Positions 17,600 to 26,416 are shown, numbered from the stretch's first letter. The stretch: DNA of 64,000 nucleotides from VXNE01 sp965200505 (GCA_965200505.1 OZ241343.1:434001-498000), one strand, 5' to 3'. Notes: generated by a model not told the origin, from the sequence alone. Made by a program: numbers and translations.

Positions 17600-18271
17600 T
17601 CAACCGCCAGTCTGCAACGTGCGTCTTAGCGCATCGAACCGCTCGCAGTCACCGCTCATTGAGGCGAGGTATTGTGCGGCCTCTCGGAGCACCTCGTGAA
17701 GGGGGGCCGTCACCGCCTCCGGCTCTAAACGACTCTCCCCAGCTTGTTCCAGAAAGTCGAAGCCAGCCGGAGTGCCGACGCCGCGGGCAATGCCCCAAGA
17801 AATCTCCACCCGATCGCGCCAACGGCGGAAAATGACGTCAGGAAACAAGCCGCCATCGCTTGCTGACCGCAACGCGTGGCGGTGCCACCAAGACTGCCAG
17901 CTACTTTCCCACTGGTCCGCTAGGGCTTCGTCTGCCTCAATCGCAAGCGGCGGAAACTGGGTGTTGCGCAACGAACGCCACGCGGTGGAGCCGGCGTTCC
18001 GCGTCGGCAGGCGCTCTTCGTGGAACAACGGGTTCCAGTTCCGCGCAAACCACTCCATTAGGGGCAAGAGGTACCAATGGACGGAGTCGGTCCGCTCGGC
18101 CTCCTCCACATGGGCGCACAGGTTCCGGCCTTCCACCCACAACTGGAAACTGCCCCAAGAGAGGCTCAAGTCGCCATCGGCGCCGCGCCCCTCGTCCGGG
18201 TCAGGTCCGAACGCCAGCCGGACCGCGAAGCGGCGCGTGTCCCCCGCTAGCTTTTCCCAGAGAACGGCCAT
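17600..18271 (-). CDS. Conserved hypothetical protein, Trp-rich
   Basis: 223-residue protein not assigned to a named family. It is rich in tryptophan (LSWGSFQLWVEG, VHWYLLPLMEWFARNWNPL, WESSWQSWWHRH) and acidic residues, with no signal peptide or membrane segment. ATG 18271 follows the stop of the upstream small gene by two bases (TAG GG ATG), so the two are translationally linked. The restriction-methyltransferase lies downstream on the same strand, and the island position suggests a defence-related role. That is inference from location only. Confidence 0.7.
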   Translation of the reverse strand: MAVLWEKLAGDTRRFAVRLAFGPDPDEGRGADGDLSLSWGSFQLWVEGRNLCAHVEEAERTDSVHWYLLPLMEWFARNWNPLFHEERLPTRNAGSTAWRSLRNTQFPPLAIEADEALADQWESSWQSWWHRHALRSASDGGLFPDVIFRRWRDRVEISWGIARGVGTPAGFDFLEQAGESRLEPEAVTAPLHEVLREAAQYLASMSGDCERFDALRRTLQTGG

Positions 18272-18273
18272 CC

Positions 18274-18570
18274 CTAATCCCAGTTACGCTTGATGTCGTG
18301 CCGGCGCACCATGTGAAGCGCCACCCATTTCCTGCGTATGCTCTGTGGCACCTGCACCCAACCCACAGGATAGCCATGCCAGACGCCACGACGGTGCTCT
18401 TGCGCACAGAACGCTTGGCCCTCAAACACCGCGTAACGTTTGCGCCCGACAAGTTCGCTCGTGTGCAACAACCGCTCCGCCTGCTCTTGGCCTAAGTCGG
18501 CTGGGCACTGCGCACCACGACGACCACGCTGCCACGGTTCGCTGTGCTTGGGATTGCTCTCATAGCGCAT
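18274..18570 (-). CDS. Small conserved hypothetical protein (GYPVGW)
   Basis: 98-residue protein, start ATG 18570 with GGAG about ten bases upstream. It begins MRYESNPKHSEPWQRGRRGA and ends with WHGYPVGWVQVP...RRHDIKRNW. It is basic, with three cysteines and no membrane segment. I recognise it only as a recurring small protein of proteobacterial genomes without a known function. It is the first gene of the minus-strand operon leading to the restriction-methyltransferase. A degraded copy of its 3' part lies at 19894-19960. Confidence 0.65.
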   Translation of the reverse strand: MRYESNPKHSEPWQRGRRGAQCPADLGQEQAERLLHTSELVGRKRYAVFEGQAFCAQEHRRGVWHGYPVGWVQVPQSIRRKWVALHMVRRHDIKRNWD

Positions 18571-18618
18571 CGCCCCGGCTCCGTTCCGCTGAAACTCCGC
18601 CGGGCGGCAAGGATTCGC

Positions 18619-18646
18619 ACTATAGCACGGCGGCATGATGCGGCAA
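18619..18646 (-). promoter_or_regulatory. Candidate sigma-70 promoter of the defence operon
   Basis: On the minus strand TTGCCG (18641-18646) and TATAGT (18619-18624) are 16 bases apart. The predicted transcript would start near 18612, about 40 bases ahead of ATG 18570. Confidence 0.5.
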
Positions 18647-18689
18647 TTCATCAAATCGGGTAGGCAGCTTGGGGCCACCTAATGCGCTC

Positions 18690-19175
18690 CTACGCCTTCG
18701 CCGTGCTTCTCAGGCGACGTTCATGAGCTCGCCGGTGCCGCTCGTACATGCGTTCGCGGGTGTCGCCCGCCAATGGCCGGATGTCCAACCTGTGGGCGTT
18801 GTCCGGCCAATCGCACGGTGGGTCCTCGCATTTGACCCGCCCCAAGACCAAAGACCACAGCTCGTATGAGCCCTTCGAGAGCTGGCCGGGGCGGGCGTCG
18901 GCCAAAGCTGCGAGCCAGAGCCGCCGCGGCACGTCCTTGAGCGTGAAACGGATGTCGTCCGCCTCGCCGTAGTCCATGACGTGCCAAAGGTAGTACGATG
19001 CGTTGCGCAGGACGGTCCACGGTGGGCCGTTCCACCAGACGTAGCTGGCGATGCGGTGCCGCTCCGACGAATGCTTGAGCGGGCGCTTCAGGGGCGGTAT
19101 CGGCGTACCGCGCCACTCCTGCAACTCCGGGCGTGGGTCATATCCAAGTCCGGCGGCCGGTGATGATTTGTTCAT
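18690..19175 (-). CDS. Hypothetical protein coupled to AbiEii-like gene
   Basis: 161 residues, no named family recognised. It contains RIASYVWWNGPPWTVLRNAS, YYLWHVMDYGEADDIRFTL and a basic C-terminus (ERMYERHRRAHERRLRSTAKA region). ATG 19175 overlaps the TGA of the AbiEii-like gene (ATGA), so the two are translated together. Classical AbiE has the antitoxin AbiEi upstream of the toxin; here a different protein lies downstream. It may be a partner or antidote of the nucleotidyltransferase, which is inference from coupling. Confidence 0.65.
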   Translation of the reverse strand: MNKSSPAAGLGYDPRPELQEWRGTPIPPLKRPLKHSSERHRIASYVWWNGPPWTVLRNASYYLWHVMDYGEADDIRFTLKDVPRRLWLAALADARPGQLSKGSYELWSLVLGRVKCEDPPCDWPDNAHRLDIRPLAGDTRERMYERHRRAHERRLRSTAKA

Positions 19176-19816
19176 CTGCCAAGCTTACTTTCATCCGCGA
19201 GCGAGCGGGCGAACTCACGAAGCGCCCGCCAGTGCTCCCGAGGCAACGCGCTCGCGATGCTCTTTGGCGGCGTGGCGAGGATGCGCCCAATGGCTCGCGG
19301 CGACCGCGATTCCATCCCCAAGGCAGCCGCGGCACTCCATGCGGGCCAAGCCAAGGCCGCTTCCGCCACGTCCCGGTAGTCCTTGATGGAACCCCGGTTG
19401 AAGCAGGCTTCCACCTTCGATGCCACCAAATCGACCGGATGGGCCACCGCCACCCCGTTCGGTGCCTCGAGCGGCGCAAATCTGGGCATGGGAACCATCG
19501 TGCCACACTCCATGAACGTCACCGTGATCTTGCGGTTCTCCGCTTCGATTGTCGCATCCACCATTCCGGGCCCGCCGGCAATCGTCGCTTCAGCCATCCA
19601 AGGCAGCGCCGCGACGAATTGCGGGTCGATTTCCGCCTCGGGTGTCGCAAAATCGAAATCCGTTGATTCGCGATGGTTGCGGTACAGCGCCATGGCCGTT
19701 CCGCCGTAAAGCCGCAAGCTGCCCGGAAGTGGCCCCATCCGGCACCAGAGGCGGCGCATGTCTCCGTCCATGAAGTGGTCCCAATTGGGCCGCGCGTCCA
19801 CTTCAACCACGACCAT
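19172..19816 (-). CDS. AbiEii/AbiGii-type nucleotidyltransferase (toxin-like)
   Basis: About 214 residues. LRLYGGTAMALYRNHRESTDFDF is the AbiEii signature: GG(T) followed by a Thr-Asp-x-Asp metal site. Downstream, VDLVASKVEACFNRGSIKDYRDVAE matches the second conserved block (K and DYxD). AbiEii toxins transfer nucleotides to tRNA and stop growth. ATG 19816 is preferred to TTG 19849. No AbiEi-like gene lies upstream; instead a remnant of another gene is found there. The stop overlaps the start of the next gene. Confidence 0.82.
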   Translation of the reverse strand: MVVVEVDARPNWDHFMDGDMRRLWCRMGPLPGSLRLYGGTAMALYRNHRESTDFDFATPEAEIDPQFVAALPWMAEATIAGGPGMVDATIEAENRKITVTFMECGTMVPMPRFAPLEAPNGVAVAHPVDLVASKVEACFNRGSIKDYRDVAEAALAWPAWSAAAALGMESRSPRAIGRILATPPKSIASALPREHWRALREFARSLADESKLGR

Positions 19817-19893
19817 CCCCGTCCGTAGCGTCGGCGTCAAACGCGACAAGCGGCAACTGGGGGTGTTCCGCCGTCGCGATCATGCAGCTGTGC

Positions 19894-19960
19894 CGTTTCT
19901 GATCACGGTACGCGACCCGCATCGCTTGAAGCGCCACCTGAACCAACCCACAGGATAGCC
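19894..19960 (-). pseudogene. Remnant of the GYPVGW small gene
   Basis: Minus-strand bases shared with the 3' part of the gene at 18274-18570: TGAAGCGCCACC (19927-19938, also 18314-18325) and AACCCACAGGATAGCC (19945-19960, also 18360-18375). The 19.9 kb copy has lost about 30 bases between these blocks. After one frameshift it can be read as GYPVGW followed by VQVALQAMRVAYRDQKRH, comparable with the end of the intact protein. No start or N-terminal part is present. Confidence 0.5.
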
Positions 19961-19996
19961 GATGGGCACCCTGTCGGGCCCCGGGGGCCAAGCCAG

Positions 19997-20881
19997 TCAT
20001 GCCAGCAACAGGCCGAGGCCGGCCACCACGAGGGCGGCGCCGGCGATTTCGCGGGGGCGTGTGCGCTCGCGCAGCACCAGTGCGCCGGCGACGAAGGCGA
20101 ACAGCAGCTCGACCTGGCCCAAGGCGCGCACGTAGGCGGCGTTCTGCAGCGTCATGGCGGCAAACCATGCGGCCGAGGCAACGGCACCGGCAGCGCCCAC
20201 CCAAAGGGCGACGCGCCAAGCTCTCGCCACATCGCGCAAGGCACCCGGCTGTCGCCATGCAAGCCAGATGCCCATGCCGATGGCTTGCAGCGTGAGGGCC
20301 GCCAAGAGCGTGACGGCGGCGCGGATGTGTACCTCGCCCATCGGCAAGGCCAGCGCGGCCTGTCGATAGCCCACCGCGGCCAAGCCGAAGGCGGCGCCGG
20401 CGCCGATGCCGAGCCATGCGCCGCGGCCGAGCGCGAACGCTTGGTTGAGACTCGCGCCAGCGGACAGAAGCAGCACACCCGCCAAGCTGACCAGGATGCC
20501 GGCGAGGGCGAACGGCGTGACGGTCTCGCCAACAATGACGAAGCCGAACAGCGCCGTCTGCACCGTCTCGGTTTTCGAGTAGGCGGTGCCGACCGCGAAG
20601 TGGCGATGGCTGAAGCTCTTCACCAAGGCCACGGTGCCCAACGCCTGCGCGAAACTGGCCACCGCCACGGCGGCGAGGAAGCGCCCATTCGGCGCCGGCA
20701 GCGCGGTGCTTCCCCCAGCCAACAGCGCGACCACGAAGCCGGCGGCGAACGGCAAGCCATAGCAGAAGCGAACGTAGCTCGCGGCTTCCGGCGTGAGGTG
20801 AGCCGTCAGCCGCCGCTGCAGGAGCGAGCGCAGGTTCTGGCAGAACGCGGCGAAGAGCGTGAGCGGAATCCAGGGTTCCAT
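19997..20881 (-). CDS. EamA/DMT-family transporter
   Basis: 294-residue membrane protein with ten hydrophobic segments in two similar halves, typical of the drug/metabolite transporter superfamily. VGETVTPFALAGILVSLAGVLLL and LRERTRPREIAGAALVVAGLGLLL are the paired half-end motifs. Start ATG 20881 lies nine bases after the flavin reductase stop, so they form an operon. The substrate is unknown. Confidence 0.9.
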   Translation of the reverse strand: MEPWIPLTLFAAFCQNLRSLLQRRLTAHLTPEAASYVRFCYGLPFAAGFVVALLAGGSTALPAPNGRFLAAVAVASFAQALGTVALVKSFSHRHFAVGTAYSKTETVQTALFGFVIVGETVTPFALAGILVSLAGVLLLSAGASLNQAFALGRGAWLGIGAGAAFGLAAVGYRQAALALPMGEVHIRAAVTLLAALTLQAIGMGIWLAWRQPGALRDVARAWRVALWVGAAGAVASAAWFAAMTLQNAAYVRALGQVELLFAFVAGALVLRERTRPREIAGAALVVAGLGLLLA

Positions 20882-20890
20882 GGGCCGCGG

Positions 20891-21370
20891 CTAGCCCGCG
20901 GCGAAGCGCCCGTAGCCGCCGCGGAAGAACAGGAGCGGTGCCCGCTCGCCGTCCAGAATGTCGATGTCGAGCACACGGCCCACGACGATGGTGTGGTCGC
21001 CGGCGTCGTGCTCCGCGGCCAACGCGCAATCCACATACGCGAGCACACCATCCAAGATGGGGCTGCCGGACACCGCCGGGCGCCAGCCCATGTCCGCGAC
21101 TTGGCCGCGCTGGGCGAATAGGTCCGACACTTGGCGCTGATCCTCGCCCAACACGTTGATGCAGAAATGGCCCGCCTCCTTGAGCTTCGGCCAACTGGTG
21201 CTCGCCTTGCCCGGACACACGGCGATGAGCGGCGGTTCCAGCGACAGCGACACGAAGGATTGCGCCGCGAACCCCGCCATGCTCCCGTCGTGGATGCCGG
21301 TGACGATCACCACGCCGGTGCAGAACTGGCTCATGGCGTCGCGGTACTCGCGACCGTGGAACTTCGTCAT
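20891..21370 (-). CDS. Flavin reductase-like, FMN-binding split barrel protein
   Basis: 159-residue flavin reductase domain protein that would supply reduced FMN to a monooxygenase. The family pattern FCTGVVIVTG, GFAAQSFVSLSLEPPLIAVCP and FCINVLGEDQ is intact, and GDHTIVVGRV is the C-terminal block. It is the first gene of a two-gene operon with the EamA transporter. A partner monooxygenase is not adjacent; the acyl-CoA dehydrogenase-like flavoprotein at 12.3 kb could use it, but this is speculation. Confidence 0.9.
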   Translation of the reverse strand: MTKFHGREYRDAMSQFCTGVVIVTGIHDGSMAGFAAQSFVSLSLEPPLIAVCPGKASTSWPKLKEAGHFCINVLGEDQRQVSDLFAQRGQVADMGWRPAVSGSPILDGVLAYVDCALAAEHDAGDHTIVVGRVLDIDILDGERAPLLFFRGGYGRFAAG

Positions 21371-21503
21371 GCCCGGCTCCCCTCTTGCGATGGGGCAATG
21401 CTACCCGCCTCTCGCGGCGCCACCGTGTTTTCCCCTCCCAGGCCCGCGACGCGGCACGGCGCCAAACACGCCGGCGCAAACGCCCTACAATCCCCTTCCC
21501 AAG

Positions 21504-23009
21504 ATGGCCGCACCCACCGCCCCCGCCACCGACGTCCCGCAGCAGACCCTTGCCGCGTTGGACTTGGGCTCGAACAGCTTCCACCTGATCGTCGCGCTGG
21601 ACCAAGGCGAGCGCCTGCAAGTGGTCGATAAGCACCGCGAGATGGTGCGCTTGGCGGCGGGGCTCAACGCCGCCAACGAGTTGACCGAGCCGGCGCAGGC
21701 GCGGGCCGTGGCCTGCCTCACCCGGCTGGGCCAACGGCTGCGCGGGATTCCCGCCGCGAACGTGCGGGTGGTGGGCACCAACACGCTGCGCAAAGCCGCC
21801 AACGGCGAGACATTCATCGCCCGCGCCGAGGCCGCCTTGGGGCACCGCATCGACGTCATCGGCGGCCGTGAGGAAGCCCGCCTCATCTATCTCGGCGTGT
21901 CGCACTCGCTGGAAGACAACAGCGACTGGCGCCTAGTGGTGGACATCGGCGGCGGCAGCACCGAGCTCATCCTGGGGCGTCGCTTCCAGCCACGCCTGAC
22001 GGAGAGCCTGCAAATGGGCTGCGCGGCGCTGTCGGCCGCGCACTTTGGCGATGGCCGCATCAACGCCAAGCGGCTGGCGGCCGCGCAACGCGCCGCCGGT
22101 CAAGAACTCGAAGTGATCGAACGCATCTACCGGGCGCGCGGCTGGCACCACGCCATCGGCGCTTCGGGCACGGCCCTCGCCATCCACGGCGTCATCGAGG
22201 CGGAGTTGGGGGGGCGCGAGATCACCCGCGCCGGCCTTGCCCATCTGGAACGGCGCTTGATCGAAGCCGGGCACTTGGAACGGTTGGATTTCGCCGCTGT
22301 CAGCCGCGAACGGGCACCGGTGTTCCCGGGCGGGGTCGCCATCCTCGCGGCCATCTTCGAATCCTTGGGGCTGGAGCGCATGAGCGTCTCCGACGGGGCC
22401 CTGCGCGAAGGGCTGTTGCATGACCTCTTGGGCCGCGTCCACGACGAGGACATCCGTGAGAAGACCGTGCGCGACGTGGCCCGGCGCTACCACGTGGACC
22501 GCGAGCACGCGGCCCGCGTGGCGCAGACGGCGCTGAACCTATTGGAGCAGCTACGCCATCCGTGGCGCATGGACGACCCGGAGTTGTCCGCGGCGCTCAA
22601 ATGGGCGGCGGCGCTGCACGAAATCGGCCTCGACATCGCCCACAGCCAATACCACAAGCATGGCGGCTACCTGCTCGACAACATGGACTTGCCGGGCTTC
22701 TCGCGCTCCGAGCAGCATCGCGTCGCGCTCCTGGTGCGGGCGCACCGCCGCAAGTTTCCGGCGCCCGTGTTCGCCGGCGCCGAGCATCTGGCGCGGCTTT
22801 GTGCGTTGCTGCGCATCGCCGTGGTGCTCCACCGCAGCCGCGCGGACGGGCCGCTGCCGCCGTTCAGCGTGACGCCGGTGACGCAAGGCGTGCGGCTCTC
22901 GCTGCCGAAGAAATGGCTGCGGGCACACCCGTTGACGGAGCTGGACTTGGAGCAGGAGGCGGCATACCTCGCGCAAGCGCCGGTGCGTTTGGAGGTGTCG
23001 GCGCGTTAG
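21504..23009 (+). CDS. ppx: Exopolyphosphatase
   Basis: 501-residue Ppx/GppA-family enzyme that removes terminal phosphate from polyphosphate. The ASKHA phosphate motifs AALDLGSNSFHLIVA and VVDIGGGSTELILG are present, with EEARLIYLGVSHS between. The C-terminal half is the HD-like helical domain (LKWAAALHEIGLDIAHSQYHKHGGYLL). ATG 21504 is chosen from the family N-terminus; the upstream extension is the antisense of the flavin reductase region. It converges with ppk1, so synthesis and breakdown genes for polyphosphate are neighbours. Confidence 0.95.
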   Translation: MAAPTAPATDVPQQTLAALDLGSNSFHLIVALDQGERLQVVDKHREMVRLAAGLNAANELTEPAQARAVACLTRLGQRLRGIPAANVRVVGTNTLRKAANGETFIARAEAALGHRIDVIGGREEARLIYLGVSHSLEDNSDWRLVVDIGGGSTELILGRRFQPRLTESLQMGCAALSAAHFGDGRINAKRLAAAQRAAGQELEVIERIYRARGWHHAIGASGTALAIHGVIEAELGGREITRAGLAHLERRLIEAGHLERLDFAAVSRERAPVFPGGVAILAAIFESLGLERMSVSDGALREGLLHDLLGRVHDEDIREKTVRDVARRYHVDREHAARVAQTALNLLEQLRHPWRMDDPELSAALKWAAALHEIGLDIAHSQYHKHGGYLLDNMDLPGFSRSEQHRVALLVRAHRRKFPAPVFAGAEHLARLCALLRIAVVLHRSRADGPLPPFSVTPVTQGVRLSLPKKWLRAHPLTELDLEQEAAYLAQAPVRLEVSAR

Positions 23010-23304
23010 CCCAAGTTCACGACAGTTCGGCAGCGCTGATCCGACCGTGGGATCACTCGTTGGCTCCGTGGCGCACATCAGACAACCGGGCCGTACACCT
23101 GAAGCACACGACTTGCCGCCGGAAAATCGATGGCCAAGTGTCGCCGGTGAGCGTGCCAATTCGGAACGCACTCCGAGTTAGTCAGACCAATTCGGAACAG
23201 CGCTCCAAAGTGGGCACTTAGAGCAAGGGCTGGATGTCTGGCGGCGACAAGACGCCGGGCCAACCGCCGCATCGGTCAGCGGCCGGGCCGGTTCCGCCCC
23301 GTGC
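23010..23304. other. Intergenic region between ppx and ppk1
   Basis: 295 bases with no convincing gene. CCAATTCGGAAC occurs twice (near 23156 and 23187) next to GTGTCGCCGG and GTGGGCAC, reminiscent of the multiple terminal repeats of IS21-type elements. No transposase remnant is present. No clear terminator was seen for either convergent gene. Confidence 0.4.
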
Positions 23305-25362
23305 TCAGCCGGGCGAGCCCTTCAGCAGCGCCTCTTGGGCCGCGAGACGCTTCTTGGGCGCCGCGCATTGCGCGTAGGTGCCATCCGGGCCCAAGTGCCA
23401 CGCCGTGGAATCCGCCAAGTACAACTCCAAATCGCGCACCACGGCGGCCCTGAGCGCTTCGTCTGCCACCGGAAAGCAGGTTTCCACGCGGTCGAAGAAG
23501 TTGCGCCCCATCCAATCCGCGCTGGAGAGATACACGCGCGGTTCGCCGCCGCTCTCGAAGTAAAACACCCGCGTGTGCTCAAGGAACCGCCCGATCACGG
23601 AGGTGACGCGAATGTTGTCGGACACCCCCTCCACGCCGGGCCGCAATGCGCACATGCCGCGCACCACCAGATCAATGGAAACGCCGGCCTGCGAGGCGCG
23701 ATACAACGCCTCGATCACCTTCGGCTCCACCAGCGAGTTCATCTTGGCGATCACCCGCGCCGGCCGCCCCGCCTTGGCTTGTTCCACTTCCGAGCGGATG
23801 TGTTCCAAGATGGTGCGGTGCAGGGTGAACGGCGATTGCAGCATCTTCTTCAAGCGCCGCGCACTGCCCATGGTGGTGAGCTGCTTGAAGACGCGCTGCA
23901 CGTCCTCGCCGATGTCCGGATCGCAGGTGAACAGCCCGTAATCCGTGTATAGCCGCGCCGTGCGGGCGTGGTAGTTGCCGGTGCCGAGATGCACGTAGCG
24001 CACCAGTTTGCGGCGCTCGCGGCGGATCACCATGCTCATCTTGGCGTGCGTCTTGTAGCCCACGATGCCGTACACCACCTGCGCTCCCACTTCCTGCAGG
24101 TTCGTGGCCAGCTCGATGTTCGCCGCCTCGTCGAACCGCGCCCGCAGTTCGATGACCACCAGCACCTCCTTGCCGGCCGCGGCGGCGTCCACCAACGCCT
24201 TCACCACCGCGGAATCCGCGCCAGTGCGATACAGCGTCTGGCGGATGGCGAGCACGTCCGGGTCGCTGGCGGCTTGGCGCAGGAAGTCCACCACTGGGGC
24301 GAACGAATCGAATGGGTGATGCAGCAGCACATCGCCTTCGCGGATGGCGGTGAACATGTCCACGGCGCGTTGGATGCGGCGTGAGATGCGCGGCGTGAAG
24401 CCGGCGTATTTGAGGTCTGGCCGGTCCACCAGATCGGGAATCTCCATCAGCCGCATCACGTTCACCGGCCCGTCGCAGCGCACCACATCCGCATCCATCA
24501 AGTCGAACTGGCCTTGCAGGAAATGCGCCACCGGGTTTGGGCACTCGTCCGCCAGTTCCAAGCGCACGGCGTCGCCAAAGCGACGTGACGACAGTTCGCC
24601 CTCCATGGCGCGCAGGAGGTCGTCCACCTCTTCCTCGTCCACAAACAGGTCGCTGTTGCGGGTGACGCGGAACTGGTAGCAGCCGGACGCGCTCATGCCC
24701 GGAAACAGCTCATCGACGTGGGCGTGGATGATGGAAGACAAGAATACGAACTCGTAACGCGCCCCGTTGTTTCCCTCCGGCAGCCGCACGACGCGGGGCA
24801 AAGCGCGGGGCGCCTGCACGATGGCCATGCCGCTGCTGCGGCCAAAGGCGTCCTTGCCATCCAGCGTGACGATGAAACTCAGGCTCTTGTTCAACACGCG
24901 GGGGAATGGATGCGCCGGGTCCAGCCCGATGGGCGTCAAGATCGGCTCCAACTCGTGGTTGAAGAAGCGCTTCAGCCATTGGCGCTGGCCCTTGTCCCAT
25001 TCGTCGCGGCGCAGAAACCGGATGCCTTCGGCGGCGAAGCGCGGCACCAAGACGTCGTTCAACACCCGGTATTGCTCGGCGACCAGCTCCCGGGTGCGCT
25101 CCGTGATGCGCCGCAACTGCTCCGCCGGCGTGAGGTTGTCTCGCCCGCGATGGGTGACGCCGAGCGCCTCCTGCTGTTTGAGGCCGGCGACGCGGATCTC
25201 GAAGAACTCGTCCAAGTTGGAACTGAAGATGCAGAGGAAACGCAGCCGCTCTAGAAGCGGCACCGTGTCCTTCTTCGCCTGTTCCAAGACGCGGCGGTTG
25301 AACTCGAGGAAGGCCAGCTCCCGGTTGATGTACAGGGATGGCGCCGAGAGGCTCGTGGTCAT
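23305..25362 (-). CDS. ppk1: Polyphosphate kinase 1
   Basis: 685 residues, the normal length of Ppk1, which builds polyphosphate from ATP. The N-domain starts YINRELAFLEFNRRVLEQA. The phospholipase-D-like catalytic half has GYKTHAKMSMVIRRE, whose His is the expected phosphohistidine, and YVHLGTGNYHARTARLYTDYGLFT. RVYLSSADWMGRNFFDRVE near the end is also a family block. It is convergent with ppx. No pho-type box was sought successfully upstream. Confidence 0.97.
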   Translation of the reverse strand: MTTSLSAPSLYINRELAFLEFNRRVLEQAKKDTVPLLERLRFLCIFSSNLDEFFEIRVAGLKQQEALGVTHRGRDNLTPAEQLRRITERTRELVAEQYRVLNDVLVPRFAAEGIRFLRRDEWDKGQRQWLKRFFNHELEPILTPIGLDPAHPFPRVLNKSLSFIVTLDGKDAFGRSSGMAIVQAPRALPRVVRLPEGNNGARYEFVFLSSIIHAHVDELFPGMSASGCYQFRVTRNSDLFVDEEEVDDLLRAMEGELSSRRFGDAVRLELADECPNPVAHFLQGQFDLMDADVVRCDGPVNVMRLMEIPDLVDRPDLKYAGFTPRISRRIQRAVDMFTAIREGDVLLHHPFDSFAPVVDFLRQAASDPDVLAIRQTLYRTGADSAVVKALVDAAAAGKEVLVVIELRARFDEAANIELATNLQEVGAQVVYGIVGYKTHAKMSMVIRRERRKLVRYVHLGTGNYHARTARLYTDYGLFTCDPDIGEDVQRVFKQLTTMGSARRLKKMLQSPFTLHRTILEHIRSEVEQAKAGRPARVIAKMNSLVEPKVIEALYRASQAGVSIDLVVRGMCALRPGVEGVSDNIRVTSVIGRFLEHTRVFYFESGGEPRVYLSSADWMGRNFFDRVETCFPVADEALRAAVVRDLELYLADSTAWHLGPDGTYAQCAAPKKRLAAQEALLKGSPG

Positions 25363-25390
25363 GGGCTGGAACCTCCGTTGCGAACGCTGG

Positions 25391-25795
25391 TCACGGTGTG
25401 GCCTCCACCATGAAGCGGCCCACCGCCTCCACTACCAACGCGCCGTCGGCATCCTTGAGCGCCTTGCCCTCCAGCACGGCCAAGCGGCCCCGCCGGCGCA
25501 GCAGACGCCCTTCCAACCGCAGCGGCGTGCCCACGGGCAGCGGCTGCCGATAGCGCACTTCCACCTTCGCGGTGAAGCATGGCTCGCCGCTCAAGTACAG
25601 CCAGTTGGCCATCACGTCGTCCAGCAGGCTGAAGAGAATGCCGCCGTGGGTGACGCCATCGTAGCCGGCATGGTGTTCACCGGGGGTGAACTCGGCGCGG
25701 CACACGTCCTCATCGAGGCGAAACGGCACCTTGAGGCCCCAAGCGTTGCCTGGCCCACACACGAAGCAGCGGTTGGCGGAGGATGAGAGTGACAT
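25391..25795 (-). CDS. PaaI-family hotdog thioesterase
   Basis: 134-residue hotdog-fold protein expected to hydrolyse acyl-CoA thioesters. CFVCGPGNAWGLKVPF is typical of this branch, and HHAGYDGVTHGGILFSLLDDVMANW contains the HGG(I) active-site helix. RYRQPLPVGTPLRLEGRLLRRRGRLAVLEG forms the following strands. Start ATG 25795 is only nine bases from the divergent Nudix start, so the promoters must lie within the opposite gene. Confidence 0.9.
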   Translation of the reverse strand: MSLSSSANRCFVCGPGNAWGLKVPFRLDEDVCRAEFTPGEHHAGYDGVTHGGILFSLLDDVMANWLYLSGEPCFTAKVEVRYRQPLPVGTPLRLEGRLLRRRGRLAVLEGKALKDADGALVVEAVGRFMVEATP

Positions 25796-25804
25796 GGCCG
25801 CGCT

Positions 25805-26416
25805 ATGATACGGCCAGTGCTCCCCATCGCCGACATCGAGGCGCGGCTCGCCACAAGCAAGCCGCGGCGCCATCCCACAACCGCCGCCACCCGCGAGGCG
25901 GCCGTGGCCGTGGTGCTGCGCGAGTGGCGCCAGGAAACGGAAGTGCTGTTCATCAAGCGCGCCGAGAAGCAGGGCGATCCTTGGTCTGGGCACATGGCCT
26001 TCCCCGGTGGCCACCGCGAGCCGGATGATGCGGACCTGGCCGCCGCGGCGATGCGCGAGACCCACGAGGAAATCGGCCTGCCCATCGCCCGCTCGCAGCT
26101 CATCGGCGAGTTGCCCGAGCAACGCCCCGCCGCCTATGGCCGGCGCCCGGACATGCTGGTGGCGCCTTATGTGTTCGCCATCGGGGGAGATCCGGCCTTC
26201 GCGCTCAGCCACGAGGTGGACGCCGCGGTGTGGACGCGCCTGGCGCCGATGCGCGCCGGGGACAACCACACCCAAGAGGATCGCCTGATCAGCGGCACAC
26301 CCACGCCGTTCAATGGCTATCGCGTAAACGGCGGCCACTTCGTGTGGGGGCTGACGTACCGCGTGGTGCAGACGTTCTTCGAGGTGCTGGACCCGGAATT
26401 CGTCCCGTCGGCGTGA
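25805..26416 (+). CDS. Nudix hydrolase, CoA-pyrophosphatase-like
   Basis: 203 residues. The Nudix box reads GGHREPDDADLAAAAMRETHEEIGL (G-x5-E-x7-REx2EEx G pattern; the first glutamate is at E in GGHREP). RAEKQGDPWSGHMAFPGG is the upstream block seen in the CoA-pyrophosphatase (YeaB/NudL) group. FVWGLTYRVVQTF is the C-terminal helix. Likely to cleave CoA or its derivatives, which would fit a thioesterase neighbour, but this is inferred. Confidence 0.88.
   Translation: MIRPVLPIADIEARLATSKPRRHPTTAATREAAVAVVLREWRQETEVLFIKRAEKQGDPWSGHMAFPGGHREPDDADLAAAAMRETHEEIGLPIARSQLIGELPEQRPAAYGRRPDMLVAPYVFAIGGDPAFALSHEVDAAVWTRLAPMRAGDNHTQEDRLISGTPTPFNGYRVNGGHFVWGLTYRVVQTFFEVLDPEFVPSA

Noticed and set aside
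19803..21905. Minus-strand open frame of 700 codons
   Set aside because: It runs across EamA, flavin reductase and the start of ppx in other frames and has low-complexity Arg/Gly composition without motifs.
23140..23230. Repeats of CCAATTCGGAAC suggesting an IS21-type end
   Set aside because: Only short repeats are present, with no transposase remnant or matching far end, so no mobile element is claimed.
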